Shown here: positions 1 to 8,600 of the stretch, piece after piece
Layout: every line of letters starts with the position of its first letter
Position numbering within the stretch: the first letter of the stretch is position 1
Origin: Candidatus Mediterraneibacter stercorigallinarum
GTDB taxonomy: Bacteria > Bacillota > Clostridia > Lachnospirales > Lachnospiraceae
Assembly (NCBI GenBank): GCA_019116185.1
Contig: DXCD01000069.1
Span: forward strand, 1-17,727
Direction: 5' to 3'
Length of the DNA stretch: 17,727 bases
The notes under the pieces: model-generated
What the model was told of the DNA's origin: nothing
The model's database searches: none
What the model saw: only the letters and a program-made list of their open reading frames with translations
Program-made: the position numbers and the translations under genes

Positions 1-38
1 CAGGGGGCAACTCGTCTTCGCCTCAGACAATCCCCCTG
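1..38 (+). repeat. Short hairpin with a motif-bearing loop
   Basis: A 7-bp perfect stem pairs 1-7 (CAGGGGG) with 32-38 (CCCCCTG). The 24-nt loop contains TTCGCCTCAG at 17-26. A near copy of this motif, TCGCCTCAG, lies at 93-101, and its reverse complement sits in the apical loop of the large hairpin at 473-482. The element touches the window edge, so it may extend further left. Function is unknown; it is probably part of the same structured element as the two larger inverted repeats that follow. Confidence 0.5.
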
Positions 39-159
39 CCAATTTCAACGCATAGTTCCGAATTTTAAGTTTTACTAAGCCTCATTCCGAAGTCGCCTCA
101 GTCAGCCGTACACACGATCTGAAAGGTTTTCGAAAAGGCGCTCCGCTGTTTTCTGGAAA

Positions 160-340
160 TGCTCAAGTCGGAAGGCTCCCGACCAAATGCAGATTTCGAA
201 AGGAGGAAGGCGCAGCTTCACGGTATCGACTACGGGAGAAGTTTACAGATGTTGTGGTGGGATGGAGGCTCTACTTTGTCGATGAAGCGCCCCTTTCGTC
301 CCTCTTTGAAATCCTGCATTTGGCTGTGGAGACTGCCGAT
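160..340 (+). repeat. Imperfect long inverted repeat, first of two
   Basis: The left arm 183-220 is complementary to 283-323. CCAAATGCAG at 183-192 pairs with CTGCATTTGG at 314-323, the ATTTCGAAA region at 193-201 pairs with 305-312, GCTTCA at 215-220 pairs with TGAAGC at 283-288, and TCGAC at 226-230 pairs with GTCGA at 278-282. Weaker pairing continues outward to about 160-182 with 324-345. Bulges and wobbles make it look like an RNA fold rather than a fresh DNA palindrome. Short open frames across it (159-347 and 254-436) have no recognisable domain and no clear ribosome binding site, so I treat it as non-coding. Confidence 0.6.
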
Positions 341-353
341 TGGATGAACTTAA

Positions 354-612
354 AAAACCGCCCCATTTCAAGTGCCTTTCGTGGCGGGCGGGGGTGTGGC
401 GGCGGTGACTTGGAACGATTTGTTGGAAAAAGTTAAAGGAAGGAAGTGCGGCGTTAATTTGCCAGCGGATGCCTGAGGCGGAGCCGAATCATCCGCTGGC
501 AAATTGCTTTTAGCCGTACTTCCTTCCTTTTAATTTTTCCCAAATCGTGGAACCGGAACCTGAGCCACATCCCCGCCCGCTACGAATACGTCTTAAAATA
601 AACCACGGTTTT
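354..612 (+). ncRNA. Large imperfect hairpin, candidate structured RNA
   Basis: A roughly 260-nt inverted repeat. Inner stem: 456-471 is perfectly complementary to 490-505 (16 bp), with an 18-nt loop at 472-489. Middle stem: the GGAAGGAAG-containing arm (about 414-452) pairs with 511-548. Outer stem: 378-400 pairs with 564-586 (23 positions, two non-Watson-Crick). AAAACCG at 354-360 pairs with CGGTTTT at 606-612. The two mismatches in the outer stem and the one in the GGAAGGAAGTGCGGC stem are all G opposite T on the + strand, so they would be G.U pairs in a + strand RNA but A.C clashes in a minus-strand RNA. That favours a transcribed + strand structure. No promoter was identified. It could instead be a MITE-like element or a convergent terminator region beyond the GH20 gene. 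Confidence 0.5.
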
Positions 613-652
613 CGGATGTGCTATCGTCCGTCCCACACACAAATCCGGATTT

Positions 653-3600
653 TTATTTGCTGACGCGTCTTCTCCATACGAGAACGCTGATCGCTCCCAC
701 TGAGAGAATCAGTGCCATAGCGTAGATCACGCCCGCTGTCTCGGTCACACCTGTCTTTACAGTTGTTCCCGGCGTTGTCACCGGCGGTTTCTCTGTTGTC
801 TGCTCATCACCGTCAGAAGGAACAGTCGGTTCAGAAGCTTTTACCAGAGCCTTTCCTGTTCTGGCTAATTCTTCTATCGCCGCGTCTACTTCCTCCTGAG
901 TTGCTGACTCGTCCAGATATACTTCTTTTGCCGCGTCATAAGCTGCCTTGAATGGTTTCCATGTCTCTGCGGTGTAATCCGAAGACTTGTAGCCGCCATA
1001 CTGTTCAAGCAGGGCATAGAGTTCCGTTTTATCAACAACCGGATCAGGTTCTTCCGCTTTATCCTTTAAGCGGAGTTCTGTGACTGCCTTCTGAATGTCA
1101 TAAATCATATTGGCAACATCGTTTGCATCCGGATCTTCCTGGCCAAGCAGTTCTTCTGCAGCCGCAATAACGCTCTCAAGAGCGCTCCAGCTCTCCTCTG
1201 TATATGCGTCTTTGTCAAGCTGACTCATCAGGGTCTTTGCATTTTCCACTGCTGCCTGCAGGCCTTCTGTATCAGCGCTGATATTAGCGCGTACTACCTG
1301 CAGCTCTGCGGCAGATCCGTTATTGTTGACTGCCTGATTGTATACCAGGCGGACATTTGTCGTTGTTATCGGATCAAAGGTAATTTCCTTTGTCTCGCTG
1401 TTATTTGGCAGCGTGCCTGTTGCACGGGTCACATACTTTCCGTCAACAAGAACCTGGATCTCATAACTTGTCACATTTCCGTTTGTGCCTGTCTGGCGCG
1501 GAGTATAAACAAGACCTGCGATTTCCGTAGGCTCGCTCATCTGAAGGTCGATCCAGTGCGGCATTGTGGTTATATTCCAGTTTGTGTGCCACATGGTTGA
1601 CGTGTTGCCGTCCAGTACATTGCTCGGATTAGAACCATCCTGCTGATAGCTGGATGCAGTCGCTGTCATTGTGGACTGATCTACATAATAGAGATTCGTA
1701 AGCGGTTTTGTCTCTAATGCATCGATTGCATCGACCAGAGCTTTCTCATATCCGTCCACAACATCCTGCATGGATGCCGGAAGTCCGTATCTGATCGACT
1801 CCAGAACGCGTGTTACATTTGCCGCGCTCTCATCCGTAAATGCGGACAGGTCTGTAACCAGACTCTTATATGCTTCGATACGGCTGTAATCCGCAGTTTC
1901 ATAATCAGAAGCAGCAACCGCGTTATTCAGTTCTTCTGTCAGTCGCGCGATCTCCGCCGCATCCGGATTATACTGTGTCAGTACAGCTTTTCCTTCCTCG
2001 ATCAGCGGGGTCAGAGTATCTGTATTGCTCTCATCCAGAATGGATACAGCGCTCCATATTGCATAATCAAGAGACATTGTGCTTGCAAAATCAGCGTTCA
2101 CGCCAATACGCACATCATCCACATATCCGATAAAGGAGTTCGTCTCGCTTCCGATCACGGACATCGGGAACATCATTGTAGCCAGCAGCGGCCGTCCTTC
2201 AACACGCTCGCCGTCTCCGATTGTGTCTACCAGTTCACCGTTCACATAGAGCTGGATCGAATTCTGCTGATTCTTGAATTCCAGTTCCACCCATTCGTTG
2301 AGCGGCAGGGTATAGTTAAAGGAATAATCATATCTCTCTCTGGAGAATCCGACCTTTCCGGTCTCAGCCTGCACTGCCTTGATGCTGCCGTACGGGCTTT
2401 CGAACAGGATCTGCTCGTCCGTGCTGTCGGATGTGCGTTTTACTTTCACACGAAGGTCATTGCCTAAACCAGCGGTCTCCAGACCTGTAGTGATATAGCT
2501 TGTCCCGCCATTGAGTTCCAGAGCGTTCTTTCCGTCAACCTCAACGATAGAAGCATTCTCGCCTTCGTTTACCGCAAAGTTATTAGCGGAAGTATCTTTC
2601 AGCTCATCCATCGGCAGGTTCATGTATTCATCTGTTGCACTGTCTACTTCATAGCCGAAGTTCGTGCGCGGCGCATCACCGAGTTCCTCTGAACGTGTCT
2701 GCGCGCCTGTCAGGTCAAGATCTCCCTTGCCCCAAAGCTTAGCCGCGAAGAGTGACATATTGCTGATACGGTCATATACGTCATATTCGCTGACACCATT
2801 GTCAAGATAATCTGTCATATCGTTCCATACCGCAAACGCTCCACCGACCATCTGCTTGTCGCCGGCAGGAATTGTCACCCCGCTGATCGTATTGATCGCC
2901 AGGTTATACATTGTGCCATCGCTCAGATAATCATAGTAATATCCTGCATTCGGAACGATGTAGTAGTTACCGTCATTACAGTTGATCAGATCAAAACCGT
3001 CTTCGTACATCTTATCCATATTCGCGTAGCCGAAGTTCCAGAGATTGATCTGTACGCCCTCAGCGTCAATGTCCTCGCCCTGAGAAGCAGCGGTAAAGCT
3101 TCCCCATACACGGGCCTGTCTTCCGGTCTCTTCTACAAAGTCAATCATATCGTTAACGAACTTACGGTACGCCTCTGAAGATGCATTGTACTCATCAGCT
3201 CCGATATGTACGATCGTATCCTGGTCAAACACGCCTTCATCCAGATATTCCGAGAAGATCGTCTGAACGAATGCCAGACACTGATCATATGAATCTACCA
3301 GATCCAGATGGTCATTCTGACGGCCGCTTGTACCATATCTCAATTCCGGAAGCACCTTTGTCAGCGCCAGAGAATGCGCCGGTGTATCGATCTCAGGAAC
3401 AATATTAACGCCAAGCTCGCGTGACTCCTGGATAAAGTTCTTAAATTCTTCTTTTGTATACCAGAGATCCGTGCTTGTCAGATCCTGTTCATACTGCAGC
3501 TCTTCGCCGTCAACAGTCAGCGGATTACCTTCCGCGTCAGTTAAATAGCCGCCTTCTTTTACAGTATCATTTTCCAGACGGAACGCGGAGTACGCTGTCA

Positions 3601-5425
3601 TCGGATCTTCTTTATTCTCAAGTCCGATCAGGTTGTCATTAAGATGTACCTGGAAGTCATTCATTTTATACCAAGACATTTCCTTAACGACCTGCTCAAG
3701 ATAATCTAAAGTGAATGTCTTTCTTCCTACATCCAGAATAAATCCACGCACTTTATAAAGCGGATAGTCGCGGGTAATTCCCCGCGGGATCGTTGTGTAA
3801 TCACTCTGCTTTAACGCCTGGAGAATGGTCCTCGTCGCCCAGTAAGCTCCGGTCTCTGTCTCAGACGTCACTGTAATACTGTCGCTGATGTCCATCAGGT
3901 ATCCTTCGTCCATCAGACCGAGAGTTGTATCGTCTGTCATTGTAAAGAAGAAGTCCCCTGCCTGTACAGAGGAAGCGTCTCCGGAAACAACAGATATCTC
4001 TCTGCCCGTAAGATCCAGGAAATCAGCTGCCATCTCGTCAGCCGCTGCTTTCAGCTCTTCGCTGTCATATACGATGCGGCTGTTGTCTGTCAGTGTGAAG
4101 CTGCCTGTGCCGCCCTTCCACTCCTGAAGCTCCGGCAGAACAGCCGGCGCGGCATTGTCACTTTCTGCTTCTGTATACTGTCCCGGAACAGTTACAGGGA
4201 TTTCTTTAAATTCATAATCCTCTGTTTCATCTTCCACGATCTTGAAGGAAACATTCACTGTTTTGTCAACAACCGGATGATAGATCGTCAGGTCGCTGTC
4301 GATCACCTGTTCCAGATCTGTGCCATTATATGTAACAGTATACCCTTCTACTTTCGGAAGATTGACAACCAGCTCATCGCTGTCTGCTGTCGGAGTCTCG
4401 ACTGTGATCATATTGCCGATATCTCCCATGGAAATAGCCGGCGTGCCGCCGTAAACTTCCATCTCATAAACAGAAATACTGTTCCACGTTCCATCGCTGT
4501 CCGGATCTTTTGCATCAGAAGCGCTGATATACAGACGAACGTAACGTGCCTGTACTGTATCGTCCAGGGTAATCGTATCTGTAGTGCTTGCCGGACGCTC
4601 GGTAAGTGTTTTCACTGTATCCCAATCCTGGGCGTCATCTGAGATCTGGATCTCATAGTTAGTCGCTTTTCTTGTCTCCCAGAAAATGCGTACTGTCTTA
4701 ACGTCTCTCTGCTCGCCCAAGTCTACGTATAACCAGTGCGGCGGATTTCCGACATTGCTTGACCAGCGGGATGCTCTGGTGGAAGTGTCACCGTCAAATG
4801 CTTTGTCCGCTGTAAGATCTGCTGTTTCATTGCTGCTGGAATATCCCGTCCTTCCAAGCGCCACATTTTCTTCTGGATCCTGCGGCGTGGACTGAGACTC
4901 ATCCTTGAGCATCACTTTGAAATCGCTGGCTGAAACGCTGGGATATCCGTGCATGGATGTCACTTCCAGTTTTACATACTGTCCTGTAACATTCGACTCC
5001 AGCCTATCCTCTGAGCTTCCGGAAGCATTGTCTGTACGGCTCACAACCGGCTCTCCCCAGTCTTCAGTATCGTCAGATACATAGATATTGTACGCTGAAG
5101 CATAGACTGAATCGCTCTCCCAGATCACTGAGAAATAATTCATGTCATAGCTGGCTCCAAGATCAACATACGCCCACTGTGTAGCGTCTCTCTCTGTCGA
5201 CCAGCGGGAAGCAGTGTCGTCATCCGTCAGGTTGCTTGCCGGCATGCTTCCGTATTCAGCGCTGGCTGTTACTGTTTTGTCTGCAGCCAGATTCGTATTA
5301 ACCGGCGTTTGTCCCGCATTACCTTCTGCTCTGACAACAGCCGGAAGACCGCTGCCGGCAACGCAGGCAAAAGCCAGCAATACAGCAAGAGAACTTTTTA
5401 ATAATCTGCTTGCTTTTTTCATCAT
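653..5425 (-). CDS. Secreted, wall-anchored GH20 beta-hexosaminidase or lacto-N-biosidase (paralogue A)
   Basis: A 1590-residue exo-enzyme expected to release terminal beta-GlcNAc/GalNAc, or lacto-N-biose, from host glycans outside the cell. Layout: signal peptide 1-33 (VVRA then E); F5/8C modules about 40-175 and 185-327; Ig-like region 338-415; GH20b-like domain about 425-550; GH20 barrel about 555-900; laminin-G-like lectin domain about 950-1110; helical FIVAR-like stretch 1115-1240; CBM32-like module about 1245-1382; two FIVAR repeats about 1385-1455 and 1463-1532; Thr/Pro-rich linker; VKTGVTE, a hydrophobic segment and RRR. The GH20 acid pair is present as HIGADEY (D744, E745), which implies substrate-assisted retaining catalysis. 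A catalytic barrel followed by a lectin-like domain recalls bifidobacterial lacto-N-biosidase, but the substrate is not provable here. The ATG at 5425 is preceded by AAAGGAG about 10 nt upstream; a second ATG follows directly. The gene has its own promoter and lies 3' of its paralogue. Confidence 0.9.
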   Translation of the reverse strand: MMKKASRLLKSSLAVLLAFACVAGSGLPAVVRAEGNAGQTPVNTNLAADKTVTASAEYGSMPASNLTDDDTASRWSTERDATQWAYVDLGASYDMNYFSVIWESDSVYASAYNIYVSDDTEDWGEPVVSRTDNASGSSEDRLESNVTGQYVKLEVTSMHGYPSVSASDFKVMLKDESQSTPQDPEENVALGRTGYSSSNETADLTADKAFDGDTSTRASRWSSNVGNPPHWLYVDLGEQRDVKTVRIFWETRKATNYEIQISDDAQDWDTVKTLTERPASTTDTITLDDTVQARYVRLYISASDAKDPDSDGTWNSISVYEMEVYGGTPAISMGDIGNMITVETPTADSDELVVNLPKVEGYTVTYNGTDLEQVIDSDLTIYHPVVDKTVNVSFKIVEDETEDYEFKEIPVTVPGQYTEAESDNAAPAVLPELQEWKGGTGSFTLTDNSRIVYDSEELKAAADEMAADFLDLTGREISVVSGDASSVQAGDFFFTMTDDTTLGLMDEGYLMDISDSITVTSETETGAYWATRTILQALKQSDYTTIPRGITRDYPLYKVRGFILDVGRKTFTLDYLEQVVKEMSWYKMNDFQVHLNDNLIGLENKEDPMTAYSAFRLENDTVKEGGYLTDAEGNPLTVDGEELQYEQDLTSTDLWYTKEEFKNFIQESRELGVNIVPEIDTPAHSLALTKVLPELRYGTSGRQNDHLDLVDSYDQCLAFVQTIFSEYLDEGVFDQDTIVHIGADEYNASSEAYRKFVNDMIDFVEETGRQARVWGSFTAASQGEDIDAEGVQINLWNFGYANMDKMYEDGFDLINCNDGNYYIVPNAGYYYDYLSDGTMYNLAINTISGVTIPAGDKQMVGGAFAVWNDMTDYLDNGVSEYDVYDRISNMSLFAAKLWGKGDLDLTGAQTRSEELGDAPRTNFGYEVDSATDEYMNLPMDELKDTSANNFAVNEGENASIVEVDGKNALELNGGTSYITTGLETAGLGNDLRVKVKRTSDSTDEQILFESPYGSIKAVQAETGKVGFSRERYDYSFNYTLPLNEWVELEFKNQQNSIQLYVNGELVDTIGDGERVEGRPLLATMMFPMSVIGSETNSFIGYVDDVRIGVNADFASTMSLDYAIWSAVSILDESNTDTLTPLIEEGKAVLTQYNPDAAEIARLTEELNNAVAASDYETADYSRIEAYKSLVTDLSAFTDESAANVTRVLESIRYGLPASMQDVVDGYEKALVDAIDALETKPLTNLYYVDQSTMTATASSYQQDGSNPSNVLDGNTSTMWHTNWNITTMPHWIDLQMSEPTEIAGLVYTPRQTGTNGNVTSYEIQVLVDGKYVTRATGTLPNNSETKEITFDPITTTNVRLVYNQAVNNNGSAAELQVVRANISADTEGLQAAVENAKTLMSQLDKDAYTEESWSALESVIAAAEELLGQEDPDANDVANMIYDIQKAVTELRLKDKAEEPDPVVDKTELYALLEQYGGYKSSDYTAETWKPFKAAYDAAKEVYLDESATQEEVDAAIEELARTGKALVKASEPTVPSDGDEQTTEKPPVTTPGTTVKTGVTETAGVIYAMALILSVGAISVLVWRRRVSK

Positions 5426-5450
5426 TTTACTTTTTCTCCTTTCTCCTCCT

Positions 5451-5465
5451 TAACAATGATTGTTA
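5451..5465. promoter_or_regulatory. Perfect 7-1-7 palindrome in the leader of GH20-A
   Basis: TAACAATGATTGTTA has two perfect 7-bp arms around one central base. It lies about 40-55 nt after the predicted transcription start and immediately before the GGAGG-rich ribosome binding region of the gene at 653-5425. The hyphenated 7-1-7 layout resembles Fur/PerR/Zur-family operators in geometry, though the sequence is not a match to a Fur box. It could instead be a short mRNA hairpin that affects translation. Confidence 0.4.
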
Positions 5466-5513
5466 AAAAATAATATGAAACCGTATTTTTCATCAAAATG
5501 GCTTCTATTTACT

Positions 5514-5522
5514 ATTCTACCA
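5514..5522 (-). promoter_or_regulatory. Extended -10 promoter of GH20-A
   Basis: Read on the minus strand, the sequence is TGGTAGAAT: a TG dinucleotide, one base, then a 5-of-6 match to TATAAT. No good -35 hexamer stands at 16-18 bp, which is typical of extended -10 promoters. It lies in an AT-rich gap, after the terminator of the preceding gene and about 90 nt before the ATG at 5425. This implies that the intact GH20 gene can be transcribed independently of its upstream paralogue. Confidence 0.5.
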
Positions 5523-5561
5523 TATTTTAACAATTTACACACTAAAAAAAATTCTTTTTCT

Positions 5562-5601
5562 AAAAAAGCAGCAATGTAAACGTATTTGTTACATTACTGC
5601 T
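5562..5601 (-). terminator. Intrinsic terminator of the interrupted GH20-B gene
   Basis: In minus-strand RNA, AGCAGTAATGTAA (5601 down to 5589) pairs with TTACATTGCTGCT (5579 down to 5567) through 13 positions with one U.G pair and a 9-nt loop, followed at once by six U residues (5567-5562). It lies about 60 nt after the TAA at 5661-5663. It separates the two GH20 transcripts. Confidence 0.85.
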
Positions 5602-5660
5602 AAAAAGTACAAAGATATGATCAATAATACATAACCCTCATAGAGTCTTCTTCCACCGTC

Positions 5661-8600
5661 TTATCTTCTTCTGCGGGAGCGTCTCTTCCATATAATAACA
5701 GATATTCCTGCCGCCGCTGAACTAAACAGCATTACAGCGGGCAATGCTGCTCCGGGCTCTGTCACTCCGGTCTGCACTGCAGTGTCTTTCCCGGACTCTT
5801 CCGAAGTCGAACTATCTTCTGATGAGGAAACATCTGACTCTGAATCGTTACCGGAGGGTTCTTCCTGCGATGGTTTCTCTGTCGTCTCTCCATCTTCATC
5901 AGACGGCTGTGACGCTTTTTCCAGAGCATTTCCTGCCTGTTCTAACGCGGCCAGCGCGGCATCCACTTCTTCCTGCGTGGCAGAAGCATCGGTCCATACT
6001 GCCGAAGCATTCTCATATGCCTTCATGAAAGGTTCCCATGTCTCAGGTGTATAGTCCGAAGAGTGATATCCGCTATACTGATCAAGAAGCTCTCCCAAAG
6101 CATCTTTATCCACAGTTTCTTCCGGTTCTTCCGGCTCTTCCGGTTCTTCCGCATCTTCATTCAGCCGCAGCTGTGTCACCTGCTTCTGAAGATCATAGAT
6201 CATTCCGGCAACTTCATTTGCGTCTGGTTCCTCCTCGCTGAGCAGGGCTTCTGCCTCGGCAATCAGTTCCGTAAACGCGTTCCAGCTCTCTGCCGTATAA
6301 TCTTCCTCATTGAGACTTTCCAGGATCTGCCGGGCATCACTGACGGCTGCTGTCAATCCCTCTATATCTGCTTCAATATCTGCGAGGACCACCTGGATCT
6401 CCGCAGCAGATCCATTGTTGTTAACTGCTTCATCATAAACCAGCCGCACATGTTTTGTGGTAACCGGTCCAAACGTAATCTCTTTTGCCGACGAATCACT
6501 TGACAATGTTCCGCTGGCTGCCTCTGTATAATCGACGCCGTCGTCACTTACTAAAATCCGGTAGCTTGTCACGTTGCCGTTGGTGCCGGTCTGACGGGGG
6601 GTATAGACGATTCCGCTGACCGTAGTCAGTTCTTCCATTTCCAGATCAATCCAATGCGGCATATCCGTAATCGTCCAGTCTGTATGCCACATGGTAGACG
6701 TATCACCGTCCAGCACGTTTGACGGATCAGAGCCATCCTGCTGATAACTTGACGCGGTCGCCGTCATAGTCGACTGGTCTACATAATAAAGATCTGTAAG
6801 TGTTTTCGTCTCCAAGCCGTCTAACGCCTCCACCAGAGACTGTTCATACCCGTCTACCACATCCTGGAGGGCAGAGGGCAGATCATACCGGATCGAATCC
6901 AGGACCTGCGTCACGGCAGCCACGCTTTCATCTGTAAATACCGACGTATCCGATGAATTGAATAAATCGATATAAGCTTGGACGCGGCTATAATCTGCGG
7001 TCTCGTCATTGTAAAGAGCCACCGCTTCATTCAGCTGAGCCGCAAGCGTCTCAATCGCTGCCGCTTCGGGATCATACTGGGTCAGCAGTTCTTTGCCCTG
7101 CTCAATCAGCGGGGTCAGGATATCTGTATTGCTGTCGTCTAAAACAGCAGAAGCGTTCCACAGCGCATAATCCAGCTCCATTGTACTTGCAAAATCGTCA
7201 TTCATCCCAAGACGTACATCATCCACATAGCCGATAAACGCGTTCGTTTCGCTCCCGATCACCGACATGGGGAACATCATCGTGGCTAACAGCGGTCTTC
7301 CTTCGACCTCTTCGTCATCTCCGATCGTGTCTACAAGTTCGCCATTGACGTACAACTGGATCGTATTGAGTTCATTTTTAAATTCCAGCTCTACCCATTC
7401 ATTGAGCGGCAGGGTGTAATTAAATGAATAATCGTACCCTTCCCTGGAGAAACCGACCTGACCGGTCTCTGTCTGCACTGCCTTAATGCTCCCGTAAGAG
7501 CTTTCAAATAAGATCTGTTCATTCGTGCTGTCCGAGGTCCGTTTCACTTTTACACGCAGATCATTTCCCAGTCCGGCTGTTTCCAGATCTGTCGTAATAT
7601 AGCTTGTACCGCCGTTGAGCTGCAGGGCATTCTTTCCGTCGACTTCTACGATCGAAGCGTTTTCGTCTTCGCTCACAGCGTAATCATTTGCCGAAGTATC
7701 TTCCAGCTCATCCATCGGCAGATTCATGTATTCCTCTGTCTCGCTGTCTACTTCATACCCGAAGTTTGTACGGGGAGCGTCGCCAAGTTCATCCGCGCGT
7801 TCCTGCGCGCCTGCCAGGTCAAGATCACCTTTCCCCCAGAGTTTCGCCGCAAAAAGAGACATATTGCTGATCCTGTCGTATACATCGTATTCGCTGACGC
7901 CATTATCCAGATAATCTGTCATGTCGTTCCACACCGCGAACGCGCCGCCTATCATCTGATCATCGCCGGCGGGGATCGTCACTCCGCTGATTGTATTAAT
8001 GTCCAGCTCATACATCGTACTGTCGCTCAGATAATCATAATAATACCCGGCATTTGGCACGATGTAATAATTGCCGTCATTACAGTTGATCAGGTCGAAG
8101 CCTTCTTCATACATCTCGTCCATATTGGCATAACCAAAGTTCCACAGATTGATCTGTACGCCTTCTGCATCGATGTCTTCTCCTTCAGCGCACTGTGTAA
8201 AACTCCCCCACACACGGGCCTGCCGTCCGGTCTCTTCTACAAAGTCAAGCATATCATTTACATACTCGCGGTAAGCTGTGGAAGACGCATTATACTCGTC
8301 GGCGCCGATATGGATAATGGTATCGTTGTCGAATACCGGATCGTCTTCTGTCATATATTCAGAAAAGATCGTCTGAACAAATGTAAGGCACTGTTCATAG
8401 GAATCTACCAGATCCAGATGATCTGTGTTACGTCCGGTCGTACCGTATCTCAGCTCCGGAAGTACCTTTGTCAAGGCCAGGGAATGGGCCGGAGTATCGA
8501 TCTCAGGAACAATATTGACGCCAAGCTCGCGGGATTCCTGAATAAAGTCTTTAAATTCATCTTTTGTGTACCAGAGATCCGTACTTGTAAGATCCTGTTC

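Noticed and set aside
159..436. Two small overlapping + strand ORFs (62 and 60 codons) in the left intergenic region
   Set aside because: They run through the arms of inverted repeats, lack convincing start signals and show no domain. The nucleotide structure explains the region better. A small repeat-associated protein is not excluded.
6112..6155. CRISPR-like or other direct repeat array
   Set aside because: Units are 9 bp, contiguous without spacers, and encode a PEE protein linker.
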